From NCBI GenBank assembly GCA_041488295.1, contig JBGPOZ010000088.1, positions 1-16,530 of the forward strand: a stretch of DNA of 16,530 bases, written 5' to 3'. Every line of letters begins with the position of its first letter. The first letter of the stretch is position 1. The position numbers and the translations under genes are program-made. Source of the stretch: URHD0088 sp041488295. Its GTDB lineage: Bacteria > Pseudomonadota > Alphaproteobacteria > ATCC43930 > CGMCC-115725. The notes below the pieces were generated by a model. It worked only from the letters and a program-made list of their open reading frames with translations, ran no database searches and had not been told where the DNA came from. Below are positions 7,901 to 13,028 of this stretch, in pieces.

Positions 7901-8189
7901 CACTGGCAAGCTCGGCAAGGAAGACGCCCGTCTCGTCCTCGATTGGGCGACGGCGCTGACGTTGTCGGGCGACCAGGCCGGCGTGGCGCAACTCGCTGCG
8001 ACCTATGCGGTCGCGATGGAGGCCGGCCCGTTGCGCGATGCCTTCCGCGTCGTCACCGGCGATCCCTCGGCGGCCAAGGGCGACATTCGCCAGCTGGCCG
8101 GCAAGGTCGCGCAGATCAGCGATCTGCAAAGCTTCATGGCCGGCTACCGGCAGAAGCTCTCGACGCAGAAGCTGAGCGCGATCAACTAG
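4905..8189 (+). CDS. Large secreted protein with repeated AMIN-like modules and TPR-like repeats, unknown function
   Basis: I do not recognise a named gene. From the ATG at 4905 (GAGG five bases upstream; an in-frame GTG at 4902 is less well placed) it encodes 1094 residues. Numbering from 4902: a Sec signal (about 1-30, ending AHA-AE); module 1 (about 32-125) with FARIVFAWPAKVDFEAKLDG; module 2 (about 153-247) with TRRLVFEWPQPTSYTVSTKD; a Pro/Ala linker (about 250-322); module 3 (about 325-412) with ATLRFELQKPAPAAVFRQGT; and a further beta-rich part to about 515. From about 560 to 1080 the sequence is helical with TPR-like units such as PEDAERDLELSALDGEPEIA and NWAEAAKIFEHLAV. The modules resemble AMIN domains, which bind peptidoglycan in amidases and PilQ. 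The gene follows cheZ by 15 bases, so a periplasmic role in flagellar assembly or cell-wall anchoring is plausible but unproven. Confidence 0.8.
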   Translation: MQARRSAAIRLAPAAFALALLAAGGAHAAERVGVDAGLHEGFARIVFAWPAKVDFEAKLDGTKLTIHFARPLTADLQVIAQRIDEYVESVAMAGDSDVVANLRRPFGLHSFPTEDKVAIDLLDKPAPTAPAREAEAPQKPASAADAKNSPSGVPVSYAQENGTRRLVFEWPQPTSYTVSTKDGEAQLRFKQSGPVDIAQLAAEAADLVPRSSESGKDLTVTLRLPTGSHLRTARDGNHVVVTISTDALKSTNEKTATTSSARPAATAPTSLLPAARPPAPEIATPPHTVEAPKAPDEAKPDSRIALKPPSDEPAPLPPRSPVGDDGATLRFELQKPAPAAVFRQGTALWVVFGAVVPIDLADLRAQGQPVVRSIDQVPSDAATILRLATSGGFNPSLRRSQSGWVLELRQQLLQPDAPVGVSLQAAAQPPRILFPVREPASPVVFRDPELGETLIAVPLDQVGLGAVRELKLVDLTVLLTAQGLAFRPLSDGVAVKSLPNGVEVTSAAGLALSDDHDRALRRGTNPQRLFDFTDWYGPKDGTVLAERRALEQNIVAAAPASRSGARLDLAHFYFAHGLGAEAIGVMQAIERDDPNFAADPRVRAVAGGAMLLAERPEDAERDLELSALDGEPEIALWRGALAVGKHDMPRAASEFAKGAIFLRRYPKELRHRFALEAAEAAVATGQQDDAQEYLAMVKDAPGAGDAAMAQLLTARALRLAGEGDSARAILDKLAGGPDRQARARAELERTLDDLEAGTIKRGDAIKKLDGLRFAWRGDDFELAVVRRLGELRIKDGDFRGGFDALHQAVDNFADHPEHRAIEQQLADSFSDIFAGPGADNVPPLKALAFFEEFKGMMPPGAKGDEIIRRLADRLVAIDLLDRAAELLDNQVRTRLTGREKARVAARLAVVRLLDRKPQEALAALDIDVGTDIDADLKRQRQQLRARALSDLGRTDEALKIIADDRSRDADRLRADIAWRTKNWAEAAKIFEHLAVAPDATGKLGKEDARLVLDWATALTLSGDQAGVAQLAATYAVAMEAGPLRDAFRVVTGDPSAAKGDIRQLAGKVAQISDLQSFMAGYRQKLSTQKLSAIN

Positions 8190-8196
8190 GGCTGTC

Positions 8197-8757
8197 TCAG
8201 ACCGGCTTCAGCGGCTGGTAAGGCGTCGCCGGAAATGCGGCAACGACTGCATCGCCGGCGTGGACCGTGCCGCCGACCAAAACGATCGCCATGATCCCGG
8301 CTTTGCGGATGAGGTTGCCATCCGCATCGCGTTCGAGCGTCGCCGCCATCAGCCCGGCCGCAATCCGTTCCAGCTGGGCGCACGGATTGCGCAGGCCGGT
8401 AACCTCGATCTCCGCCGTCTCGCCCAGCTTGAGGCGCGTGCCGGCCGGCAATCCGAGCAGATCGATGCCGCGGGTCGTCACGTTCTCGCCCATCTGCCCC
8501 GCCGAAACGGCGAAGCCGGTGGCGCGCAGCGCATCGTGAAGCTCGGCGTGGATCAGGTGAACTTGGCGCAAATTCGGCTGGCTCGGGTTGCGCGCCACGC
8601 GCGAACGATGCTTGACCCGGTCCCCGAGATGCGCGTCGTCTTCGACCCCGAGCCCCGCAAGGAGCCGGATCCTGGTTTCATTCGGCTTCATCAGCGTGTG
8701 CGTCGGGCTGCGGCTTACGGCCGTCACGATTCCGCTCATCGCTTTCCGTCCGTCCAT
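8197..8757 (-). CDS. MOSC domain protein
   Basis: MOSC domains are sulfur-carrier or transfer domains first seen in molybdenum cofactor sulfurases; the substrate of stand-alone members such as this is unknown. From the ATG at 8757 the product has 186 residues. Features are GIVTAVSRSPTHTLMKP at the start, the QPNLRQVHLIHAELHDALR block, GQMGENVTTRGIDLL in the middle and, near residue 126, the conserved cysteine in GLRNPCAQLE. Where relatives have GDAH after VE, this protein has DDAH. Possible starts are 8799, 8772, 8757 and 8739. GGAAAGAGG precedes 8757, while family length would also suit 8739. It lies 80 bases after fliP on the same strand and converges tail to tail with the large TPR-like gene, 7 bases away. 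No flagellar role is expected, so it looks like a passenger. Confidence 0.85.
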   Translation of the reverse strand: MDGRKAMSGIVTAVSRSPTHTLMKPNETRIRLLAGLGVEDDAHLGDRVKHRSRVARNPSQPNLRQVHLIHAELHDALRATGFAVSAGQMGENVTTRGIDLLGLPAGTRLKLGETAEIEVTGLRNPCAQLERIAAGLMAATLERDADGNLIRKAGIMAIVLVGGTVHAGDAVVAAFPATPYQPLKPV

Positions 8758-8837
8758 CGCCTCTTTCCGCATCGATTGCGACATCGACACTACTGCCATC
8801 GTCAGTCGCGCTTCAAATGAATGTCGAATTCGGAACG

Positions 8838-9602
8838 CTAGCTGGTGGTGCCGGCGAAGCTTTGGACGAGGCTGCCGGCGACGAGATACCAGCCGTCGAT
8901 CAGGACGAAGAAGATGATCTTGAAGGGCAGCGAGATGACCGCCGAAGGCAGCATCATCATGCCCATCGACATCAGCACCGACGCCACCACCATGTCGATG
9001 ATGAGGAAGGGTAGGAACAACAGGAAGCCGATCTCGAAGGCGCGGCGCAGCTCGCTGATCATGAAGGCGGGGACGAGGACGCGCAACGGCACGTCGGCGG
9101 GCGAGGCGACCGGCTCCATCTTGGCGATGTCGGCGAAGAGCTTTAGATCCTGGGCGCGCACATTGCTCGTCATGAAATCATGGAGCGGCGCCACCGCTTT
9201 CGTCATCGCCTCCGCCTCGCCGATTTTCTCGGCGATGAGCGGGGCGATGCCGGCATTGTACGAGGCCTCGAAGGTCGGCGCCATGACGAAGCCGGTGAGA
9301 AAGAGGGCGAGGCTGACCAGGACCGTGTTGGGCGGCGTCTGCTGAATGCCGAGCGCGTTGCGCAGGAACGACAGCACGATGATGATGCGCGTAAAGGACG
9401 TGACGGTGACGAGGATTGCCGGCGCGAGGCTCAAGACCGTGATCAGCACCATGAGCTGGACGATGCGTCCGGTCGAGGAGCCGCCCTCGCCGAGATCGAG
9501 CGTCATCGTCTGCGCCACTGCGGGATGGGTGAGGAGAGGCGCCAACAATCCAGCGGCGATGACCGCCAGAAGCCGGAATCGGGCAGGGCAGCGTGCGGTC
9601 AC
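8838..9602 (-). CDS. fliP: FliP, flagellar type III export gate protein
   Basis: FliP forms, with FliQ and FliR, the core of the export gate in the inner membrane at the base of the flagellum. From the GTG at 9602-9600 it has 254 residues, near the usual 245-250. It has a cleavable signal (about 1-30, LLAVIAAGLLAPLLTHPAVA). The family block TSFTRIIIVLSFLRNALGIQ follows, then QTPPNTVLVSLALFLTGFVM and the C-terminal ISELRRAFEIGFLLFLPFLI. It ends with a Gly-Trp-Tyr-Leu-containing helix. The GTG start shares four bases (GTGA) with the fliO stop, so the two are translationally coupled. The frame is open far upstream of this GTG, but the extra residues are antisense-like and Arg-rich with no family match. 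fliP is here apart from fliQ-fliR-flhB, which lie 2.4 kb away on the other strand. Confidence 0.96.
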   Translation of the reverse strand: MTARCPARFRLLAVIAAGLLAPLLTHPAVAQTMTLDLGEGGSSTGRIVQLMVLITVLSLAPAILVTVTSFTRIIIVLSFLRNALGIQQTPPNTVLVSLALFLTGFVMAPTFEASYNAGIAPLIAEKIGEAEAMTKAVAPLHDFMTSNVRAQDLKLFADIAKMEPVASPADVPLRVLVPAFMISELRRAFEIGFLLFLPFLIIDMVVASVLMSMGMMMLPSAVISLPFKIIFFVLIDGWYLVAGSLVQSFAGTTS

Positions 9603-9910
9603 GATCGCGTCTCTTCGACCATCGCCGCGAAGTTGGCGCCCGATGACGGCGCCGCGATGCCGCTCTCGATGACGATGGCGCTGTCGCTCCCGACGAGAAC
9701 GAGATGCTCGGTGTCGTCGCGTCGCACGAGGACGAGGCGGCGCTTGCCGTCGATCGGCGTCATCTCGACGATCGAAAGGCGCCGCTGTCCGCGCACGCCG
9801 AAGCCGCGGCCGGCAAGACCGAAACGGCGCGCGAGCCAGGCGCACAGGAGGACGAGCGCCAGAACTGCGACGAGGGCGGCGACGAAGCGGGTGTAGAGAT
9901 CGAGGCTCAT
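9599..9910 (-). CDS. fliO: FliO-like flagellar biosynthesis protein
   Basis: FliO is a small membrane protein that stabilises FliP during assembly of the export gate. The 103-residue product begins MSLDLYTRFVAALVAVLALV, giving one membrane segment (about 7-27), then a basic stretch and a compact soluble domain with RRLSIVEMTPIDGKRRLVLV and RDDTEHLVLVG. This pattern (ID-xx-RRLVLVRRD-xx-HL-L-G) is characteristic of FliO, whose overall sequence is poorly conserved. Its ATG overlaps the stop of the upstream small gene (ATGA) and its stop overlaps the fliP GTG, so it is tightly coupled on both sides. Position next to fliP makes the assignment secure. Confidence 0.88.
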   Translation of the reverse strand: MSLDLYTRFVAALVAVLALVLLCAWLARRFGLAGRGFGVRGQRRLSIVEMTPIDGKRRLVLVRRDDTEHLVLVGSDSAIVIESGIAAPSSGANFAAMVEETRS

Positions 9911-10227
9911 CCGGGCTCGCGGTCGGCCGTCGGCGCCCGTCGATAGGTGTCGGCCGCGCGCTCGCGGGCACGCCGCAGCGCGCTGTCGCGCCAGCGCGCT
10001 TGCTGCGCACCGAGCGCGATGGTCAGGAGATCGAGCGCCGCCACGAGCTCGCGCAGGGCCTCGGCGGCCCCGATGCGCTCGGCGGCGGGCATTCCGGCGA
10101 ATTCGCCGCACATCCGGGCGATCTCCGCATCGAGACCGGCGAGATCGAGCAGCGTGTCGCGGGCGAGCGCGTCGCGCGCCGCGGCGACGCTCTCCTTGCA
10201 GCGGCGGCAAAGCTCGAGCGCCGTCAT
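9907..10227 (-). CDS. Small helical protein of the flagellar operon (possible FlgN/FliT-type chaperone)
   Basis: I do not recognise a family with certainty. The 106-residue product is almost wholly helical, without signal or membrane segment. It begins MTALELCRRCKESVAAARDA, with two cysteines three apart, has an Ala/Leu-rich centre with LRELVAALDLLTIALGAQQA and ends in a basic, Arg-rich tail. Size, helix content and the late Q-x-x-W-R-x-x-A-L pattern recall FlgN/FliT export chaperones, which bind late export substrates in the cytoplasm, but the similarity is weak. Its ATG overlaps the stop of the FlhB-like gene (ATGA) and its stop overlaps the fliO start. This leaves little doubt that it is a real gene acting with the export apparatus. 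Confidence 0.6.
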   Translation of the reverse strand: MTALELCRRCKESVAAARDALARDTLLDLAGLDAEIARMCGEFAGMPAAERIGAAEALRELVAALDLLTIALGAQQARWRDSALRRARERAADTYRRAPTADREPG

Positions 10228-10556
10228 CGCCCGCCCGCCTTCGTCGACGCCGCGGGATCGGTCCCCGCCGCCTGGTTCGCGCCGTACATATAGGACAAGA
10301 TCTCGGCGACGGCGGCAAAGGCGGCAAACGGGATTTCGGCGCCGATGTCGACTGCGGCGAGCATTTCGGCGAGGTCGGCATCCTCGCGCACCTTGACGCC
10401 GTTGGCGAAGGCGAGCTCGAGGATCCGATCGGCGGTGAAGCCGCGGCCGCTGGCGACGACCCGGGGCGTCGCTTCGGAGCCGGCTTCATGCTCGAGCGCG
10501 ATGGCGATCGACTGGCCCGGTTTCTTCGATTTGGCGGATGTGTCGTCGGCGTGCAC
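10224..10556 (-). CDS. Orphan FlhB C-terminal-domain protein (FlhX/FhlB-like)
   Basis: The full FlhB C-terminal domain sits at the cytoplasmic side of the export gate and switches substrate class after self-cleavage at NPTH. This 110-residue protein carries only the part after the cleavage site. RVVASGRGFTADRILELAFA, then VREDADLAEMLAAVDIGAEI and VAEILSYMY, align with RVVAKGADLVAARIRDVARQ and VAEIISYVL at the end of the flhB in this window. It lacks NPTH and membrane helices. The frame is open to a TTG at 10595, but the GTG at 10556 gives a start like those of relatives (a few polar residues and a Lys cluster) and a 54-base spacing from the CtrA-like box. Neither start has a clear ribosome site. 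In Helicobacter the similar FlhX can replace the cleaved domain; whether this one does is unknown. Confidence 0.85.
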   Translation of the reverse strand: MHADDTSAKSKKPGQSIAIALEHEAGSEATPRVVASGRGFTADRILELAFANGVKVREDADLAEMLAAVDIGAEIPFAAFAAVAEILSYMYGANQAAGTDPAASTKAGGR

Positions 10557-10610
10557 GAAAAGGTGTCCGATCGCAGCCGTGATTGAGACCGGCAAAGTGC
10601 GCGATCACGC

Positions 10611-10625
10611 TTAATTTTCCGTTTA
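10611..10625 (-). promoter_or_regulatory. CtrA-like box upstream of the FlhB-like / fliOP operon
   Basis: TTAA (10611-10614), seven bases, then TTTA (10622-10625) matches seven of eight fixed positions of TTAA-N7-TTAA. It lies 54 bases before the GTG at 10556, the same distance at which the second box of this gap precedes flgB. It therefore most likely serves the minus-strand operon. Evidence is motif and position only. Confidence 0.38.
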
Positions 10626-10677
10626 GAACGCCGGTTCGTTCGAGGCTCTGCGCCGCGACCGGCCGCATCCCGTGGGC

Positions 10678-10692
10678 TTTACGGCTTGTTAA
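10678..10692 (+). promoter_or_regulatory. CtrA-like box upstream of flgB
   Basis: TTTA (10678-10681), seven bases, then TTAA (10689-10692) matches seven of eight fixed positions of the CtrA dyad. It ends 54 bases before the flgB ATG. The spacer ends in CTTG just like the box before fliL, where TCACTTG precedes the same TTAA. The gap between the two operons has no other AT-rich stretch of note. Confidence 0.45.
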
Positions 10693-10746
10693 TGAGAAAG
10701 CCGGCATTCTATCTATCCTTCCCCGACGGAGCTGTGCCGCACGCCG

Positions 10747-11139
10747 ATGGATCTCAACGACATCCCACTTTTCAAGGCGATGGCACAGCGCATGACCTGG
10801 CTCAGCCAGCGGCAGAAGGTGCTGGCGCAGAACGTCGCGAATGCCGACACGCCGAACTATCGCCCGCACGACCTCCAGGCGCCGACCTTCCGCGATCTGC
10901 TGGGGCAGACCGCCGGGAAATTGCAGCTTGTCGCGACGCGGCCCAATCACCTTGCCGGCACAGGTGCGCAATCGGCCTTCCACGAAGAGGTCGACCGCAT
11001 CGGCGAGGTGTCGCCATCGGGCAACGCCGTCAAGCTCGAGGACGAGATGCTGAAAGTGTCCGGCACGGCCAATGATTACGCGCTCACGACGAACCTCTAC
11101 CGACAGCATATCTCGATGCTGAAGAACGTACTCACCTGA
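10747..11139 (+). CDS. flgB: FlgB, flagellar proximal rod protein
   Basis: FlgB is the proximal rod subunit closest to the export gate and MS ring. The 130-residue product is of usual size. It has the conserved QKVLAQNVANADTPNYRPHD block at about residues 21-40 and the C-terminal helix with NDYALTTNLYRQHISMLKNV. It is the first gene of the flgB-flgC-fliE-fliQ-fliR-flhB run. The ATG has no ribosome site at normal spacing: GGAG lies 15 bases upstream, and no better in-frame start exists. Translation may therefore be weak or depend on a short leader. A CtrA-like box 54 bases upstream suggests early expression. Confidence 0.95.
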   Translation: MDLNDIPLFKAMAQRMTWLSQRQKVLAQNVANADTPNYRPHDLQAPTFRDLLGQTAGKLQLVATRPNHLAGTGAQSAFHEEVDRIGEVSPSGNAVKLEDEMLKVSGTANDYALTTNLYRQHISMLKNVLT

Positions 11140-11166
11140 GGCGCTTGAAGATAAGGGGCGGCAAGG

Positions 11167-11577
11167 ATGGACCTTGAAAATGCAATCCGCGTGGCGTCGT
11201 CGGGTCTTTCCGCTCAAGGCGCGCGCCTGCGCATCATCTCGGAAAACCTCGCCAACGCCGATTCGACGGGAGCGACGCCCGGGGCCGAGCCCTATCGCCG
11301 CAAGATCGTCACCTTTCACAGCGTTCTCGACCAGGTGCACGGCGTCAAGGAAGTGAAAACGGGCGCGGTGCAGAATGCAGGCGGAGATTTCGAGCGCCAC
11401 TACGATCCGACGCATCCGGCGGCCGATGCGCAGGGCTATGTCTTGATGCCCAACGTCAACCCGCTGATCGAGATGCTCGATATGCGCGAGGCGCAGCAAA
11501 GCTATCAGGCCAACCTCAACGTCATCGAAGCGGCAAAAAGCATGATCAGCAAGGCGATCGACCTGCTGCATGGTTAA
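11167..11577 (+). CDS. flgC: FlgC, flagellar proximal rod protein
   Basis: FlgC builds the proximal rod with FlgB and FlgF. The 136-residue product begins with the rod helix ENAIRVASSGLSAQGARLRI and the ISENLANADSTGATPGAEPY motif, followed by RRKIVTFHSV typical of FlgC. The C-terminal part has GYVLMPNVNPLIEMLDMREA and QSYQANLNVIEAAKSMISKA, the second rod helix. It lies 27 bases after flgB, with AAGGGG and AAGG before the ATG. Length and all landmarks are normal. Confidence 0.96.
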   Translation: MDLENAIRVASSGLSAQGARLRIISENLANADSTGATPGAEPYRRKIVTFHSVLDQVHGVKEVKTGAVQNAGGDFERHYDPTHPAADAQGYVLMPNVNPLIEMLDMREAQQSYQANLNVIEAAKSMISKAIDLLHG

Positions 11578-11595
11578 TTCGGGAGAGTTGATGTC

Positions 11596-11898
11596 ATGAC
11601 GATCGGAGTAGCCAATGCGGCGGCGGCCTATGCCAACGCCGCGAAAGCCAACGGGCCGGGGCTCGCCTCGCGCGAAAGCGGCGGCAGCTTCGGCGACATT
11701 CTGAAGCAGGTCGCCGACAGCGCTATCGGCACCCTCAAAGAGGGCGAGCAGGTGAGCGCGCAGGCGCTTGTCGGCAAGGCCGACATCAGCGATGTCGTCA
11801 CCGCCGTCTCCAACGCCGAGCTGACCTTGCAGACCGTGACCGCGGTGCGTGACCGCGTCATCACGGCCTACCAGGACATCATGCGGATGCCGATCTAG
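11596..11898 (+). CDS. fliE: FliE, MS ring-rod junction protein
   Basis: FliE connects the MS ring to the proximal rod and is needed for export of rod proteins. The 100-residue product has a variable Ala-rich N-terminus (SQ-free, with NAAAAYANAAKANG). The conserved half starts at about residue 30: FGDILKQVADSAIGTLKEGE, VSAQALVGKADISDVVTAVS and NAELTLQTVTAVRDRVITAY, ending QDIMRMPI as in other FliE. GGAG lies 10 bases before the ATG. It follows flgC by 18 bases. The 87 bases after it, before fliQ, hold two hairpins. Confidence 0.95.
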   Translation: MTIGVANAAAAYANAAKANGPGLASRESGGSFGDILKQVADSAIGTLKEGEQVSAQALVGKADISDVVTAVSNAELTLQTVTAVRDRVITAYQDIMRMPI

Positions 11899-11910
11899 CG
11901 CTGCACGCGC

Positions 11911-11926
11911 TAGTGCGGTTGCACTA
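11911..11926 (+). repeat. Perfect inverted repeat 1 between fliE and fliQ
   Basis: TAGTGC (11911-11916), a GGTT loop and GCACTA (11921-11926) form a 6-bp perfect stem 13 bases after the fliE stop. Only TT follows, so it is not a typical intrinsic terminator. It could protect the upstream message, act as a processing site or be an operator. Confidence 0.4.
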
Positions 11927-11935
11927 TTGGAAGGA

Positions 11936-11956
11936 TGCTCGGGCCAAGGCCGAGCA
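11936..11956 (+). repeat. Perfect inverted repeat 2 between fliE and fliQ
   Basis: TGCTCGG (11936-11942), a 7-base loop and CCGAGCA (11950-11956) form a 7-bp GC-rich stem, 10 bases after inverted repeat 1 and 29 bases before the fliQ ATG. No T-run follows. Together the two hairpins could lower or separate fliQ-fliR-flhB expression relative to the rod genes. Confidence 0.4.
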
Positions 11957-11985
11957 CAACGACGCGACGGAACCGGATCCCAGAG

Positions 11986-12249
11986 ATGAACGCCAACGAC
12001 GCCATGGATATCGGCCGTGACGCCATCATCGTGTCGCTGAAGCTGGGCGGCCCGATCATGCTGCTCGCCCTCGTCGTCGGCCTCGTCATCTCCCTGTTCC
12101 AAGCGCTGACGCAGATCCAGGAGCAGACGCTGACCTACGTGCCGAAGATCATCGCCATCATGCTCGCGATGATGATCCTCATGCCGTTCATGCTCGAGAC
12201 TTTGCGGGCCTTCACCCAAAGGCTGTTCGATCGGGTCATCTCGGGATGA
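11986..12249 (+). CDS. fliQ: FliQ, flagellar type III export gate protein
   Basis: FliQ is a small two-helix membrane protein, present in several copies around the FliP-FliR core of the export gate. From the ATG at 11986 it has 87 residues, the usual size. It has two membrane segments (about 20-40 and 52-75) and the conserved linker FQALTQIQEQTLTYVPKIIA. The frame is open to an ATG at 11935, but the extra 17 residues are Arg/Thr-rich, overlap the second hairpin and are unlike the family. The ribosome site before 11986 is poor (AGAG at close range). The stop overlaps the fliR ATG (ATGA). Confidence 0.95.
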   Translation: MNANDAMDIGRDAIIVSLKLGGPIMLLALVVGLVISLFQALTQIQEQTLTYVPKIIAIMLAMMILMPFMLETLRAFTQRLFDRVISG

Positions 12250-13016
12250 CGCAGACGCTGGCACAGCTCCTGCCGGCGAACATCTTCGCGGTCATGCTGG
12301 TCTTCTGCCGCACCGGATCGGCGCTGATGCTGCTCCCGGGCTTCGGCGACCTTTACGTGCCGCAGCGCTATCGGCTGATCCTTGCGCTCTTGCTCGCCGC
12401 GCTGGTCGCGACCGCGCTCGGGACGCATCTGCCGGCGGCGCCGGGCAATGTCGAGGGGCTAGCCCGCTTGGTCGGCGGCGAGATCCTCATCGGCCTCTTT
12501 CTCGGCACGATCGGCCGCATCATCCTCGGCGCGCTCGACACGGCAGGAATGATCGTCTCGTTCCAGCTCGGCCTGTCGGCGGCGCAGATCTTCAATCCGG
12601 CGGCGGCCCAGCAGGGAGCGATCACCGGCGCCTTCATGACCGTGCTCGGCGTCCTCATCATCTTCCTGACGAACACGCATCACCTGCTGCTCCGCGCGCT
12701 CGTCGGCAGCTATGACCTGTTCGCGCCGGGCGGCTTTCCCATCATCGGCGATCTTTCGGACACGGTGGCGCATGTCGTCGCCGCTTCGTTCCGCCTCGCC
12801 GTCGAGCTTTCGGCGCCGGTGATCGTGCTCGGCACCGTTTTCTTCGTCGCGATGGGGTTGCTCTCCCGCCTCATGCCGCAGCTCCAGATCTTCTTCGTCA
12901 TCCTGCCGATTCAGATCGTCGGCGGCCTCCTCGTCTTCGGCCTGACGCTCTACGCCGTGATGAGCTGGTTTCTCGGCGGCTTCACCGAAATCTTCGGCCA
13001 GGCACTGCCTCTCTGA
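12246..13016 (+). CDS. fliR: FliR, flagellar type III export gate protein
   Basis: FliR is the single-copy member of the FliP-FliQ-FliR gate and lies in the inner membrane inside the MS ring. The 256-residue product has about six membrane segments. Family landmarks are FCRTGSALMLLPGFGDLYVP near the N-terminus, EILIGLFLGTIGRIILGALD, GMIVSFQLGLSAAQIFNPAA and a C-terminal LPIQIVGGLLVFGLTLYAVM. Its start overlaps the fliQ stop by four bases and flhB follows after 12 bases, the common fliQ-fliR-flhB order. Nothing unusual was seen. Confidence 0.96.
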   Translation: MTQTLAQLLPANIFAVMLVFCRTGSALMLLPGFGDLYVPQRYRLILALLLAALVATALGTHLPAAPGNVEGLARLVGGEILIGLFLGTIGRIILGALDTAGMIVSFQLGLSAAQIFNPAAAQQGAITGAFMTVLGVLIIFLTNTHHLLLRALVGSYDLFAPGGFPIIGDLSDTVAHVVAASFRLAVELSAPVIVLGTVFFVAMGLLSRLMPQLQIFFVILPIQIVGGLLVFGLTLYAVMSWFLGGFTEIFGQALPL

Positions 13017-13028
13017 CGGGCGATCGCA

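Noticed and set aside
8201..8219. Imperfect hairpin near the convergent ends of the large secreted-protein gene and MOSC as a bidirectional terminator
   Set aside because: Stem needs G-T pairs, lies inside the MOSC coding end and has no T-run on either side.
11935..11985. Longer fliQ starting at the ATG at 11935
   Set aside because: The extra 17 residues overlap a hairpin and exceed the usual FliQ length of about 88 residues.
10486..12264. 592-codon minus-strand open frame across flgB, flgC, fliE and fliQ
   Set aside because: Lies opposite four conserved flagellar genes and the intergenic gap; composition is that of an antisense shadow.
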